64,000 bases of DNA from Litorilinea aerophila (GTDB lineage Bacteria > Chloroflexota > Anaerolineae > Caldilineales > Caldilineaceae), in contig NZ_VIGC02000023.1 in assembly GCF_006569185.2 (NCBI RefSeq), positions 42,292-106,291 of the forward strand. Reading direction: 5' to 3'. Shown one piece after another: positions 42,231-51,036 of this stretch. The notes under the pieces are model-generated. The model was not told the DNA's origin. It made no database searches and saw only the letters and a program-made list of their open reading frames with translations. Position numbers and translations under genes: made by a program. Each line of letters opens with the position of its first letter. Position 1 is the stretch's first letter.

Positions 42231-44795
42231 ATGAACCACACTTTCCTGCGCATTGGATTCGCCATCGAACCAGGCGACCCCTTTTGGGTCCAGGTCCGGG
42301 AGGCGGTGGGCCAGCGGGCCGACGCCCTCGGCCTTTCGTTGATTCCCATCCAGGTGCCAGCCCGGGGCGCCACGAGTGAGGCCTGCCTCCATTTTTTGGA
42401 AGAATTGAAGGCCCAGGAGATCCAGGCCCTGATCAGCCACGTGCTGCCCGAATCCCTCATGCGGGCCATCCTGGAGAGCGGGCTGCCCCTCATTTGCTCA
42501 GAGGACACCTCCCTGCGGCACCCCTTGCTGGTGAGTGTCCATGGTCTGGGCCGGGCCGCCGTCATGGCCGCCGAGTACCTGGTGGGCCGGATCGGCGAGG
42601 AGGGCCAGATTTTGATGGTCGGCGGCCGCACGGATCCCGCCCTGACTGCCACCCTGCGCATCGAGGGCTTCCTGGGGGTGATCCGGGCGTACCCGGGCCT
42701 GCGCTGCTACCATGTGGGGGACGGTTGGCGCTATGACGAGACCCTGGACCAGTTGCTGGAAGAGGCCGCGGCATGGACTTCCAGGCTGGAGCGCCCCATC
42801 CGGGCCATCTTCGGCCTCTCAGACTCCCTGGCCCTGGCTGGCCGGGATGCCTGCCGGAAGCTGGGGCTCCTGGATACCCAGACGGTCATCGTCGGCATCA
42901 ACGGCGACCCGCTGGCCCTGGCTGCCATCCAGGCCGGCACCATGGATGCCACCATCGCCACCAGCCCCCAGGACCTGGGCTATCGGCTGGCAGACTTCGC
43001 CCGGCAGGCCGCGCTCCAGGAGCCATTGCCCCACCATTTCCCCTACTCCTTCGAGCTGGTCACGGCCGCCAACCTCTCCCAGGTGGCTGTGGAGAAGTTG
43101 GTCTTCATTGCTGACCTACCCAGCCGGCTGGTGGATGTCAACCGGCAGCAGGAACAGCAGCGCCTGCTCCAGTTGCAGACCAGCCTGGAAATCAACCAGC
43201 GGCTTGGTTCCATTTTGGATCCGGACGAACTGCTGGCCGCCATGGCCCAGATATTTCGCTCCCGCTATGGGTTTGACCGGGCCGATTTTTACCTCTGGTC
43301 CCACCCCGACCGCACCTTCACCCTGCTGGCCCGCTCCGGGAAGACGGCGGACCCCGTGCCGCTGGCCACCTCTGGCCCCCTGGGCCATGCCCTGCTCAAC
43401 AACCGGCTGATCTACATTCCGGATACCGGGTCCAGCCCCCGCTACCCACCGGATCTCCGCTGGCCCCACACCCGGACCCGGGTTATCTTGCCCGTTCGGG
43501 TGGGGGGGCAGGTCCTGGGCGTGCTGGATCTTCACAGCCAGGTCCGCCGCCTCTGCAACCAGGCGGAGCTGGACGCGCTCCAGACCCTGGCGGATGAGAT
43601 GGGCATCGGGATGCGCAATGCCCAGCTCTACGCCCAGGCCCTGCAGGCCCGGGCCGAGGCTGTCCAGGCCAGCCTGCTCCGCTCCCGCCTGTTGGCCCGG
43701 GTCAGCCAACAATTCCGCGCCCCTTTGAACGTGATCCTGGGCTATTGCCAGGCGGCTCTGGCCAATCCCACCCTGTATGGCGTCCCATTGCCCGATGAAC
43801 TCCTGCGGGACCTCCGCCACATTGAAGTGAGCGGCGCTGCCCTGCAGCGGCTGGTGAACGATCTGCTGGAGTTGGCCCAGGCGGAGACCGGCACCCTGCG
43901 CCTCTATCCAGAAGAGGTGGCTCTGCAGCCCTTCTTGAAAGAGGTCTTTGAATCGGCCAGGCGGATGATGGGGGATGGCCGCACGGTGCGCTGGCGGTTG
44001 CAGGTGCCGGCTACCCTGCCCACCCTGTTGGCCGATCCCATCCGCCTGCGGACCATGTTGATGAACCTGTTGGACAACGCCGCCCGTTTCACCGAGCGGG
44101 GGCAGATCGTGCTCGGCGCCGACTATTCAGAAACCCGGGTTCATCTGTGGGTCCAGGATACTGGCTGTGGCATGGCGCCAGAGACCCTGGCCCTGGTGCG
44201 TCAGCGGGAGCTGTATGGGGCAGGCGAACTGCCGCCTCGGGCGGATGGCAGCCCGGAGGGGGCAGGCCTGGGGCTGGCGGTGGTGCAATATCTGGCGGCC
44301 CTGCACCAGGGCGAGTTCCGGATCGAGAGCGAACCGGGGCGAGGAACCACCTGTCACCTCTCCCTGCCCCGCCACGCCGGGCCGGCCCATCCAGAGGAGA
44401 GGACAGCCGATCCTGTGACCGGCACACGCCAACGACAGCCACGTCTCTCCCATCAGTTGGTGGACAAAGTGCAGGAGTTCGTCGCCCGCAACTATGCCAC
44501 CGCCTTTACCCGGGAGGAGATCGCCGCGGCGGTAGGGGTGACGCCCACCTATGTCTCCCGGGTCTTCCGCCAGCAGACGGGCATGGCGCTCTGGGACTAC
44601 GTCAACGGATACCGGGTGGCCCGGGCGCGGGAACTCCTGGAACATAGCGATCTCACTGTAACGGAGATCGCCTTCACCGTGGGTTTCAACGATTCCTCCT
44701 ACTTCAGCCGGGTCTTTCGCAAAGAGACCGGCCTCTCGCCGGCTGCCTACCGGGCCTCCCGGGCCAGCACTGCCCTGGCTCCTCCCGGCCGGTGA
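42231..44795 (+). CDS. Fusion regulator: sugar-binding domain, GAF, degenerate histidine-kinase core, AraC HTH
   Basis: An 854-residue protein without transmembrane helices. Order: a periplasmic-binding-protein-like sugar domain (about 1-275, with IGFAIEPGDPFWVQVREAVG and IFGLSDSLALAGRDACRKLG); a coiled linker; a GAF domain (about 315-465); a HisKA-like dimerisation region; an HATPase domain with N box LLDNAARF (about 613), DTGCGM and GAGLGLAVVQYL; an AraC-type double HTH (about 747-843, AFTVGFNDSSYFSRVFRKETG). The usual phospho-accepting His is Gln 493 (VSQQFRAPLNVILGY where SHELRTPL is expected). ATP-binding residues are intact. It likely senses a cytoplasmic sugar directly and activates locus 2, possibly in an ATP-dependent way without phosphotransfer. 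Confidence 0.9.
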   Translation: MNHTFLRIGFAIEPGDPFWVQVREAVGQRADALGLSLIPIQVPARGATSEACLHFLEELKAQEIQALISHVLPESLMRAILESGLPLICSEDTSLRHPLLVSVHGLGRAAVMAAEYLVGRIGEEGQILMVGGRTDPALTATLRIEGFLGVIRAYPGLRCYHVGDGWRYDETLDQLLEEAAAWTSRLERPIRAIFGLSDSLALAGRDACRKLGLLDTQTVIVGINGDPLALAAIQAGTMDATIATSPQDLGYRLADFARQAALQEPLPHHFPYSFELVTAANLSQVAVEKLVFIADLPSRLVDVNRQQEQQRLLQLQTSLEINQRLGSILDPDELLAAMAQIFRSRYGFDRADFYLWSHPDRTFTLLARSGKTADPVPLATSGPLGHALLNNRLIYIPDTGSSPRYPPDLRWPHTRTRVILPVRVGGQVLGVLDLHSQVRRLCNQAELDALQTLADEMGIGMRNAQLYAQALQARAEAVQASLLRSRLLARVSQQFRAPLNVILGYCQAALANPTLYGVPLPDELLRDLRHIEVSGAALQRLVNDLLELAQAETGTLRLYPEEVALQPFLKEVFESARRMMGDGRTVRWRLQVPATLPTLLADPIRLRTMLMNLLDNAARFTERGQIVLGADYSETRVHLWVQDTGCGMAPETLALVRQRELYGAGELPPRADGSPEGAGLGLAVVQYLAALHQGEFRIESEPGRGTTCHLSLPRHAGPAHPEERTADPVTGTRQRQPRLSHQLVDKVQEFVARNYATAFTREEIAAAVGVTPTYVSRVFRQQTGMALWDYVNGYRVARARELLEHSDLTVTEIAFTVGFNDSSYFSRVFRKETGLSPAAYRASRASTALAPPGR

Positions 44796-45204
44796 CCAGC
44801 GGCGTCCTGGGGTAATCCCTGTCCAGCCCGGGAGGCCGGCTCCCCAACCCCACCCTTTGTTTCTAATTGTCCGTATTGTGTTTCTAATCGTGCACGCCGA
44901 TTCCAGACTCCCCGTCTATACTGGCGGTACACGCAACAGCCCACATCACCCATCCAAGCCTGGCATCGTCTGACGTCAATTCCGTCTGGAAAATCTGGCG
45001 ACGCGTACTCGACTGGATTCGCGATCAATTTGGCCGGACCTGCCAGCTCCACCGAAACGGCCCTCCCCGGGGAGTTCGCCAGACCCTGGCGCGCGCCCGA
45101 CGGCGTCCAGGCGGTGCATCAGTGGGTCTGTCAGGCAGTCGTCCCCCACCTGGGGCGTACCCGTATCCGGGGATCCGGTCGGATTTTTACGAAATGGAAG
45201 CGTC
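44796..45204 (+). promoter_or_regulatory. Regulatory region of locus 2 with AraC-type direct repeats
   Basis: No gene is supported in these 409 bp. TGTTTCTAAT occurs at 44858-44867 and again at 44879-44888, exactly 21 bp apart, each followed by similar bases (TGTCC and CGTGC). TATACT at 44917-44922 is a good -10 box; the -35 region directly abuts the second repeat and matches consensus poorly, as is common for activator-dependent promoters. AraC-family activators bind such paired direct half-sites. The first 55 bp contain a weak, degenerate remnant of repeat family B. Confidence 0.7.
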
Positions 45205-45618
45205 GTGGCAGGAGCAGCGATTTCCCTGTTATTGCTCGAACCCGACAGGCCCACCCGCCACCTCTACACGCGGGAGCTCGGCCGTTCCTACCGGGTCATC
45301 CCAGTGGAGCGCCTTCCCGAGGCGTTGCAAGTTCTGAGCACCCAGGAGGTGCACGTGGCCGTTTTGGAGCCGGGGACCTTTGGAGACGAGCTCTGGCGGC
45401 GGTTGGGGACCCTCCGGGCGCAGCGGCCGGGCGGGCTGCCACCTGTCATCATCTGCAGCGCGATCGATGAGCGCAGCCAGGCCTACCGGGCGGGCGTCTC
45501 GGCCTACCTGATCAAGCCGGTGTCTCCCCAGCGCCTGGCGGCGGAAGTGGCCCGTTGGCTGGCAGAAGCCGGCTTTCATGGGGGCAGATCAGATGCGGAT
45601 CGGACCGAAGGGGAATAA
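45205..45618 (+). CDS. Receiver-like protein with Asp-to-Glu change (pseudo-receiver)
   Basis: A 137-residue stand-alone receiver-like domain: first strand LLLLEPDRPTR (acidic pair kept as E and D), helix, VHVAVLEPGTFG with Glu 55 where the phospho-acceptor Asp is expected, IICSAIDE, and the conserved Lys in YLIKPVSPQRL (Lys 104). There is no output domain; the C-terminus is charged. The change to Glu suggests a fixed, phospho-mimic-like state. A GTG start at 45205 follows GGAAG. It lies between the AraC-type promoter region and the sugar permeases, 11 bp before the next gene's start. Confidence 0.8.
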   Translation: MAGAAISLLLLEPDRPTRHLYTRELGRSYRVIPVERLPEALQVLSTQEVHVAVLEPGTFGDELWRRLGTLRAQRPGGLPPVIICSAIDERSQAYRAGVSAYLIKPVSPQRLAAEVARWLAEAGFHGGRSDADRTEGE

Positions 45619-45629
45619 AGGAGGAAATT

Positions 45630-46562
45630 ATGTCGACTCAGGGTTTGGCGTCCGGTGTAGGCATCGAAGGTGTCAGGGTGGCACGTCCCCGTCGTCGGTT
45701 GGGCCGTGAAAGCCTGACGGCTTTTCTCTTCGTGTTGCCCAGCCTGATCGGGTTTATCACCTTTTTTGCCGTCCCGGCCGTCCGCGGCCTCTGGATCAGC
45801 TTCACCAATTGGGACCTGTTGCGGCCGGCCCAGTTTATCGGCCTGGGCAATTATGCCCGCCTCTTGCAGGACGGGGAATTCTGGAATGCCCTGACCGTGA
45901 CCATCTACTACGTGCTGTTGAACATCCCCCTCCAGACTGTCCTGGCCATGGTGATCGCGGTCATGATGCATCGCCTGACCGATTCGGTGGTCATCAAGGG
46001 GCTGCTCATCCTGCCCTGGCTCATGCCGCCGGTGGTGGTGGGCCTCATCTGGCTCTGGATCCTGGATCCAAACCTGGGCATCTTGAATGTGGCCCTGAAG
46101 AGCCTGGGGCTGCCAGCCGTGGCCTTCCTGGGGCTTCCCCAGTGGGCCATGCCTTCCATTGCCATGATCAACATCTGGCAATATGTGGGCTACACGGCCC
46201 TGCTCATCTTTGCCGGCCTGCAATCCATCCCCCCATCGGTCTACGAAGCGGCCAGCATCGACGGCGCCTCGGAAAGCCAGATGTTTTGGAAGGTCACCGT
46301 GCCCCTGCTGCGGCCTGTCCTGGTCTTCGTGCTGGTCACCTCGGTCATCGGCTCCTTCCAGATCTTCGACACCATTGCCATCACTACCAAAGGGGGGCCG
46401 GTGAACGCCACCAAGGTGCTGAACTGGTACATCTACGAGCAGGCCTTCTCCCGCTTCAACATGGGCTATGCCACTACTATCTCAATTGTGCTCTTCCTGA
46501 TCCTGATTGTGGTCAGTTTGATTCAGATGCGCCTCCTGCGGGCGGGTGAATCCGATCTGTAA
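45630..46562 (+). CDS. Carbohydrate ABC transporter permease, MalF-type (locus 2)
   Basis: A 310-residue permease with six helices, the first in TAFLFVLPSLIGFITFFAVPAVRGLWISF. The EAA loop is SVYEAASIDGASESQMFWKVTVPLLRPVL. AAAGGAGG lies before the ATG 45630. It is the first transporter gene of locus 2 and partners the MalG-type permease 54 bp downstream. Confidence 0.95.
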   Translation: MSTQGLASGVGIEGVRVARPRRRLGRESLTAFLFVLPSLIGFITFFAVPAVRGLWISFTNWDLLRPAQFIGLGNYARLLQDGEFWNALTVTIYYVLLNIPLQTVLAMVIAVMMHRLTDSVVIKGLLILPWLMPPVVVGLIWLWILDPNLGILNVALKSLGLPAVAFLGLPQWAMPSIAMINIWQYVGYTALLIFAGLQSIPPSVYEAASIDGASESQMFWKVTVPLLRPVLVFVLVTSVIGSFQIFDTIAITTKGGPVNATKVLNWYIYEQAFSRFNMGYATTISIVLFLILIVVSLIQMRLLRAGESDL

Positions 46563-46616
46563 CCGTTGGCTTGCTGTTTGGCAAAGAGAGGCTTGGCAAA
46601 GAAAGGCGGAGAACCA

Positions 46617-47528
46617 ATGGCCCCGAATGTAACCGGCGCCTATCGACCGAAGCAACAATTTCCCTGGGGAAAAATCCTGGCCTGGATGGCCATGGCGCTG
46701 CTGCTGTTCGTGACCCTCTTCCCCTTCTGGTGGGTGTTGCGCACCGCGCTGACCGCGCCCCGGGCCGTCTTCCAGAATACCGGCTCCCTGCTACCTGTCC
46801 AGACCACCCTGATCAATTTCCAGCGGGTGCTGGGGCTGGTCGACCCACAGACGGCCATTGCCATGGGCGGCTCGGGCCAGGCCATCAACTTCGCCCGGGC
46901 CCTGATCAATTCCATCATCGTCTCCGGGTTAGTGGTGGTCGGCCAGACCACCTTCTGTGCCATGGCTGCGTATGCCTTTGCCCGCCTGCGCTTTCCCTTC
47001 CGAAATGGCCTCTTCACCCTTTACATTTCAGCCCTGATGGTGCCGGCGATTGTGACCACCATCCCCAATTTCATCCTGGTGCGCCAGCTGGGCTGGCTGA
47101 ACACCTTTGCCGGTATCGTGGCTCCCACCTTTCTGATGACCCCCTTTGCCGTCTTCTTCCTGCGCCAGTTTTTCCTGGGGGTGAATCGGGAGGTGGAGGA
47201 GGCCGCCTACATCGACGGCGCCAGCGTCTGGCTGGTCTTCTGGCGGGTGGTGGTGCCCATCACCGTGCCGGCCCTGACCACCCTGGCCATCGTGACCCTG
47301 ATCAACACCTGGAACAGCTACCTCTGGCCCCTGATTGTCGGCAGCGACGAGAGCGTCCGGGTTCTCACCGTGGCCCTGGGCATTTTCCGCTCCCAGACGC
47401 CCCAGGGCGCGCCAGACTGGACGGGCCTGATGGCAGGCACCACTCTGGCCATCATTCCCACCTTCCTCATCTTCGTGTTGTTAGGTCGGCGGATTCTGGA
47501 TTCCATCCAGTTTACCGGCTTCAAATAA
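46617..47528 (+). CDS. Carbohydrate ABC transporter permease, MalG-type (locus 2)
   Basis: A 303-residue permease with six helices. It contains LFVTLFPFWWVLRTALTAPRAVF near the N-terminus and the EAA loop EVEEAAYIDGASVWLVFWRVVVPITVPAL. Start at 46617 follows GGCGGAG. A long external segment between helices 1 and 2 is typical for MalG-type subunits. The binding protein is encoded 152 bp downstream. Confidence 0.95.
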   Translation: MAPNVTGAYRPKQQFPWGKILAWMAMALLLFVTLFPFWWVLRTALTAPRAVFQNTGSLLPVQTTLINFQRVLGLVDPQTAIAMGGSGQAINFARALINSIIVSGLVVVGQTTFCAMAAYAFARLRFPFRNGLFTLYISALMVPAIVTTIPNFILVRQLGWLNTFAGIVAPTFLMTPFAVFFLRQFFLGVNREVEEAAYIDGASVWLVFWRVVVPITVPALTTLAIVTLINTWNSYLWPLIVGSDESVRVLTVALGIFRSQTPQGAPDWTGLMAGTTLAIIPTFLIFVLLGRRILDSIQFTGFK

Positions 47529-47680
47529 ATCATGTCAGGCCCCCCAACGTTCAGAATGCCAGGCAAGGAGGTCCGTCTTCGCCACGTATTCACCGGGTTG
47601 ATATCCACATTTCTCGTACTCACTTGTGATTGCCTATTGATTTGTCCAATTGTTTCGTTTTGACTTCGGAGGAAAAGACC

Positions 47681-49063
47681 ATGAACCGACGAATTTCCCT
47701 GTGGATGGCGCTAACCTTTGCGCTGAGCCTTATCTTGAGCGCCTGTGGCGGTTCGCCCCCGGGCACCGCCAGCGCCCCGTCCGCCGACACCGGCGGCGCA
47801 GCCACCAGCGACGAGGTAGTGACCATCACCTACTGGCTCTGGGACGCCAACCAGTTGCCCGCCTACCAGCAGTGTGCCGATGACTTCATGGAGGCCAACC
47901 CCAACATCAAGGTCGAACTGGTCCAGAGTGGCTGGGGCGACTACTGGAATAACCTCCAGACCGGCATGGTGGCCGGCACCGCGCCCGACGTCTTCACCAA
48001 TCACCTGGCCAAGTACCCCGAGTTCGCGGCCAAGGGGCAGTTGGTGGATATCCAGCCTTTTGTGGAAGCTGACGGCGTGGACCTGAGCGTCTACATCGGC
48101 GACCTGGCCGAGCTGTGGGCCCGGGATGGCAAGCGCTATGGCCTGCCCAAGGACTGGGACACCATCGCCATCGTCTACAACCAGGAAGCCCTGGACGCGG
48201 CCGGCGTGACCCTGGAGGAGCTGAACAACGCCACCTGGGATCCCGAATCCGGCGGCACCTTCGGTGAGCTGATTGCCCGACTCACCGTGGACGAAAATGG
48301 CAACAACGGGCTCAGCCCCGACTTCGACCCCTCCCGAGTCAAGCAGTATGGTCTGATCATCAACGGCGCGGGCGAAGCCTACGGCCAGACCGAGTGGAGC
48401 TGGCTCGCGGCCAGCACCGGCTGGCGCCACATCGACGAACTGTACGCCACCAAGTACAACTTTGATGACCCGCGCTTCATCGCCACCATCCAATGGCTGG
48501 CCGACATGATGCAGAAAGGCTACATCATGCCCCTGCAACAGGTGACCAGCCTGGGCGGCTCGGCAGCCTTCAACAGCGGCCTGGGCGCCCTCCATGCCAA
48601 TGGCTCCTGGATGATCGGCGAGTTTGCCAACAACGCCACCTTCCCCTTCGGCTTCGCCCGTCTGCCCCAGGGCCCCGAAGGCCGCAAGAGCATGTTCAAC
48701 GGCCTGGCCGACTCCATCTGGACCGGCACCCAACATGTGAACGAGGCCTGGCAGTGGGTGAAATATGCCGCCTCCAAGGATTGCGCGGACACGGTGGGCG
48801 AGTTCGGTGTGGTCTTCCCTGCCCAGCAGTCTGGGGTGGATAAGGCCATCGCCGCCTTCCAGGCTAAGGGCCTGGATGTCTCGGCCTTCACCGAGCAGGC
48901 CCTGGAGCCCGGTGGCACCTTCCTCTTCCCCATCACCGATCACGCTTCGGAGATCACGGCCATCATGTCGCCGGTGATGGAAAGCATCCTGTTGGGCCAG
49001 GTGGACGCGGCCTCTGCCCTGCCCGAGGCCAACGCCCAGATCAACGCCCTGTTCCAGCAGTAG
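47681..49063 (+). CDS. Sugar-binding lipoprotein of ABC transporter (locus 2)
   Basis: A 460-residue family 1 solute-binding protein. The signal peptide ends in LILSACGGSPPG (lipobox, Cys near residue 22). The mature part starts TITYWLWDANQLPAYQQCADDFMEANPNIKVEL; further typical blocks are AGTAPDVFTNHLAKYPEFAAKGQLVDI and RYGLPKDWDTIAIVYNQEAL. GGAGGAAAAG precedes the ATG. With a GH36 alpha-galactosidase in the same locus, alpha-galactosides such as melibiose or raffinose-family sugars are reasonable ligands, but this is inference. Confidence 0.95.
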   Translation: MNRRISLWMALTFALSLILSACGGSPPGTASAPSADTGGAATSDEVVTITYWLWDANQLPAYQQCADDFMEANPNIKVELVQSGWGDYWNNLQTGMVAGTAPDVFTNHLAKYPEFAAKGQLVDIQPFVEADGVDLSVYIGDLAELWARDGKRYGLPKDWDTIAIVYNQEALDAAGVTLEELNNATWDPESGGTFGELIARLTVDENGNNGLSPDFDPSRVKQYGLIINGAGEAYGQTEWSWLAASTGWRHIDELYATKYNFDDPRFIATIQWLADMMQKGYIMPLQQVTSLGGSAAFNSGLGALHANGSWMIGEFANNATFPFGFARLPQGPEGRKSMFNGLADSIWTGTQHVNEAWQWVKYAASKDCADTVGEFGVVFPAQQSGVDKAIAAFQAKGLDVSAFTEQALEPGGTFLFPITDHASEITAIMSPVMESILLGQVDAASALPEANAQINALFQQ

Positions 49064-49158
49064 CCTCTCGAACCCGGCACGCGCCGGCTGCCATCGCCAT
49101 CAAGCCATCGGCACGAAAATGGCCCGGCGTGAATGGCTGAACCTGAACGGGATGGAAC

Positions 49159-49196
49159 GAAGGGGCGACGGCATCTGCAGATGCCGTCGCCCCTTC
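49159..49196 (+). terminator. Perfect 38-bp palindrome after the locus 2 binding-protein gene
   Basis: Arms of 19 bp (GAAGGGGCGACGGCATCTG and complement) meet without a loop. It can fold as a very stable hairpin; no long U-run follows. It probably limits read-through into the VCBS gene or protects the upstream message. Confidence 0.8.
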
Positions 49197-49206
49197 ACCC
49201 TGGTCC

Positions 49207-49257
49207 AGCCTGGCGTAAGTCCCCTGGCAGAAATTCGTGGCGTTACTTCGGGTGCAC
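49207..49257. repeat. Degenerate partial copy of repeat element A
   Basis: AGCCTGGCGTAAGTCCCCTGGCAGAAATTCG matches one end of element A in the minus orientation with several changes; the other end is lost. It overlaps the leader of the VCBS-repeat gene. Confidence 0.5.
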
Positions 49258-49259
49258 CC

Positions 49260-50972
49260 ATGCCTTGCTTCCCATCGCGGCGTTTATCCCGCTGCCTGAC
49301 CGGCCTCCTGGTCTTCCTGGCCCTGTTGGCCGGGGGCAGCCTGCTCGCGCTCCTGCGCACCCCCCAGGCCGGACATGCCCGGCCCGCCGTCGGCGGGCCG
49401 GTAGTCGCCGTGCGTGCCGAGGACTCGCCCCTGGCGGTGACCGGGCCTTGCCAGGACACCTTCGTGGCCCACGACCTGGCCCACACCAGCCGGGCCGGTG
49501 AAGCTGTCCCCCGCCTCTTCGACAGCAACGGCAGCGGCCTGGCCATCAACGACCTGGACGGCGACGGACGCCTGGACATTGTGCTGGCAGATCTGGCCGG
49601 GCCCCTGGCGATCCTGTGGAACCGGGGCCACCTCCAGTTCGAGCGCCAGGAGCTACCCCTGCTGCGCCGGGCCCGGGGCGTGGCCGCGGTGGACGTGGAT
49701 GGCGACACCCGGCTGGACCTGGTGGTGACCCATGGGGTGGCCGCACCGGCCTTTTTTCGCAACCAGGGCAACCGCCACTTCCAGCTCACGCCCATGCCCG
49801 GCGTCCAGCGGCCGGCCTACGCCATGGCCTGGGCCGATCTGGATCGGGACGGCGACCTGGATCTGGTGACCGGCTCCTACGATGCCGGCCGCCAGCAGGA
49901 AGTCGGCGCCAACTACCTCTTTGGCGCCAGCGCAGGCGTCTGGGTCTACCTGCAAGCGGATGGGAGATGGCAGGGGCAGCAACTGGCCGAGGCCGCCCAG
50001 GCCCTGGCCATTGCCGTCTGGGACCTCGACGACGACGGCCGGCCGGACATCTGGGTGGGCAACGACTTCGATGAGCCCGACCGCATCTGGCTGCAGCGGG
50101 ATGGCACCACCTGGCTCGAAGCCACCCCCTTTCGGCAGACCGCCCACAGCACCATGGGGATAGACCGGGGAGACATTGACGGAGATGGGATCCCGGAATA
50201 TTTCGCTACAGATATGAAGCCCTACAGCATCCACCCCCGGGATCTGGCCCCGTGGCTTCCCCTGATGGAGGCCGCAACCCAGGAGCGGCGCCCCTGGGAT
50301 CCCCAGGTTTCAGAAAATGTGCTGCTGGTGCGAGCAGGGGACCGATACGTCAATCGGGCCTACCCATCCAAAGTGGACGCCACCGGCTGGAGCTGGTCCG
50401 CCAAATTCGGCGACCTGGACCACGACGGCCATCTGGATCTGTACGTGGTCAACGGCATGATCGCCGCCGACCTCTTCCCCTACCTCCCCCAGGGCGAGCT
50501 GGTGGAATCCAATCAGGCCTTGCAGAACCAGGGCCGGGGACGCTTCCTGCCTGCTCCTGGCTGGGGGCTGGACTCGCGGCGTAGCGGCCGGGGCATGAGC
50601 ATGGCCGACCTGGACGACGACGGGGATCTGGATATCGTGGTCAACAACCTCAACAGCCCCGCCCAGCTCTTCGAAAACCGCCTCTGCCTCCAGGGCAAGG
50701 GACTGGTGGTGGAGCTGCGCTGGCCCGGCTCCCGAAATCCCTACGCCATCGGCGCCCAGGCCATCCTCCACACCGGGCAGGGTCCCCTGCTGCGGGACGT
50801 CCGGGCCGTCAGCGGCTACCTGTCCGGCGACCCGGCCAGCGTGCACTTCGGCGTGCCCCGGGGCAGCGATCCCCTTTCCCTGGAAGTGCACTGGCCAGAT
50901 GGCGCTGTCACCTGGCTGGAGCAGCCCCTTCCCGGACACCGGTTGACCCTCATCCGGGAGGACGGGCCGTAG
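49260..50972 (+). CDS. VCBS/FG-GAP repeat protein with ASPIC/UnbV C-terminal domain
   Basis: A 570-residue exported protein. A signal helix (about 8-30: LSRCLTGLLVFLALLAGGSLLALL) is followed by FG-GAP/VCBS repeats with Ca-binding patterns such as NDLDGDGRLDIVLAD, DLDRDGDLDLVTG, DLDDDGRPDIWVGND and DLDDDGDLDIVVNNL. The last ~100 residues match ASPIC/UnbV (YAIGAQAILHTGQGP, VSGYLSGDPASVHFGV, LEVHWPDGAVTW). These proteins bind or display on the cell surface; in locus 2 it may bind the polysaccharide. The start at 49260 lacks a good ribosome site; it is chosen from the position of the signal. Confidence 0.88.
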   Translation: MPCFPSRRLSRCLTGLLVFLALLAGGSLLALLRTPQAGHARPAVGGPVVAVRAEDSPLAVTGPCQDTFVAHDLAHTSRAGEAVPRLFDSNGSGLAINDLDGDGRLDIVLADLAGPLAILWNRGHLQFERQELPLLRRARGVAAVDVDGDTRLDLVVTHGVAAPAFFRNQGNRHFQLTPMPGVQRPAYAMAWADLDRDGDLDLVTGSYDAGRQQEVGANYLFGASAGVWVYLQADGRWQGQQLAEAAQALAIAVWDLDDDGRPDIWVGNDFDEPDRIWLQRDGTTWLEATPFRQTAHSTMGIDRGDIDGDGIPEYFATDMKPYSIHPRDLAPWLPLMEAATQERRPWDPQVSENVLLVRAGDRYVNRAYPSKVDATGWSWSAKFGDLDHDGHLDLYVVNGMIAADLFPYLPQGELVESNQALQNQGRGRFLPAPGWGLDSRRSGRGMSMADLDDDGDLDIVVNNLNSPAQLFENRLCLQGKGLVVELRWPGSRNPYAIGAQAILHTGQGPLLRDVRAVSGYLSGDPASVHFGVPRGSDPLSLEVHWPDGAVTWLEQPLPGHRLTLIREDGP

Positions 50973-51036
50973 CAGCCCCCTTCTACCCACGCCTACACCT
51001 TGAACCGCCATGAACAAACCTGCTGAGGAGCAGCCT

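Noticed and set aside
45030..45470. A 146-codon plus-strand frame overlapping the pseudo-receiver gene
   Set aside because: It runs in another frame, is Arg/Ala/Gly/Pro-rich without a domain, and the receiver fold in the competing frame is clear.
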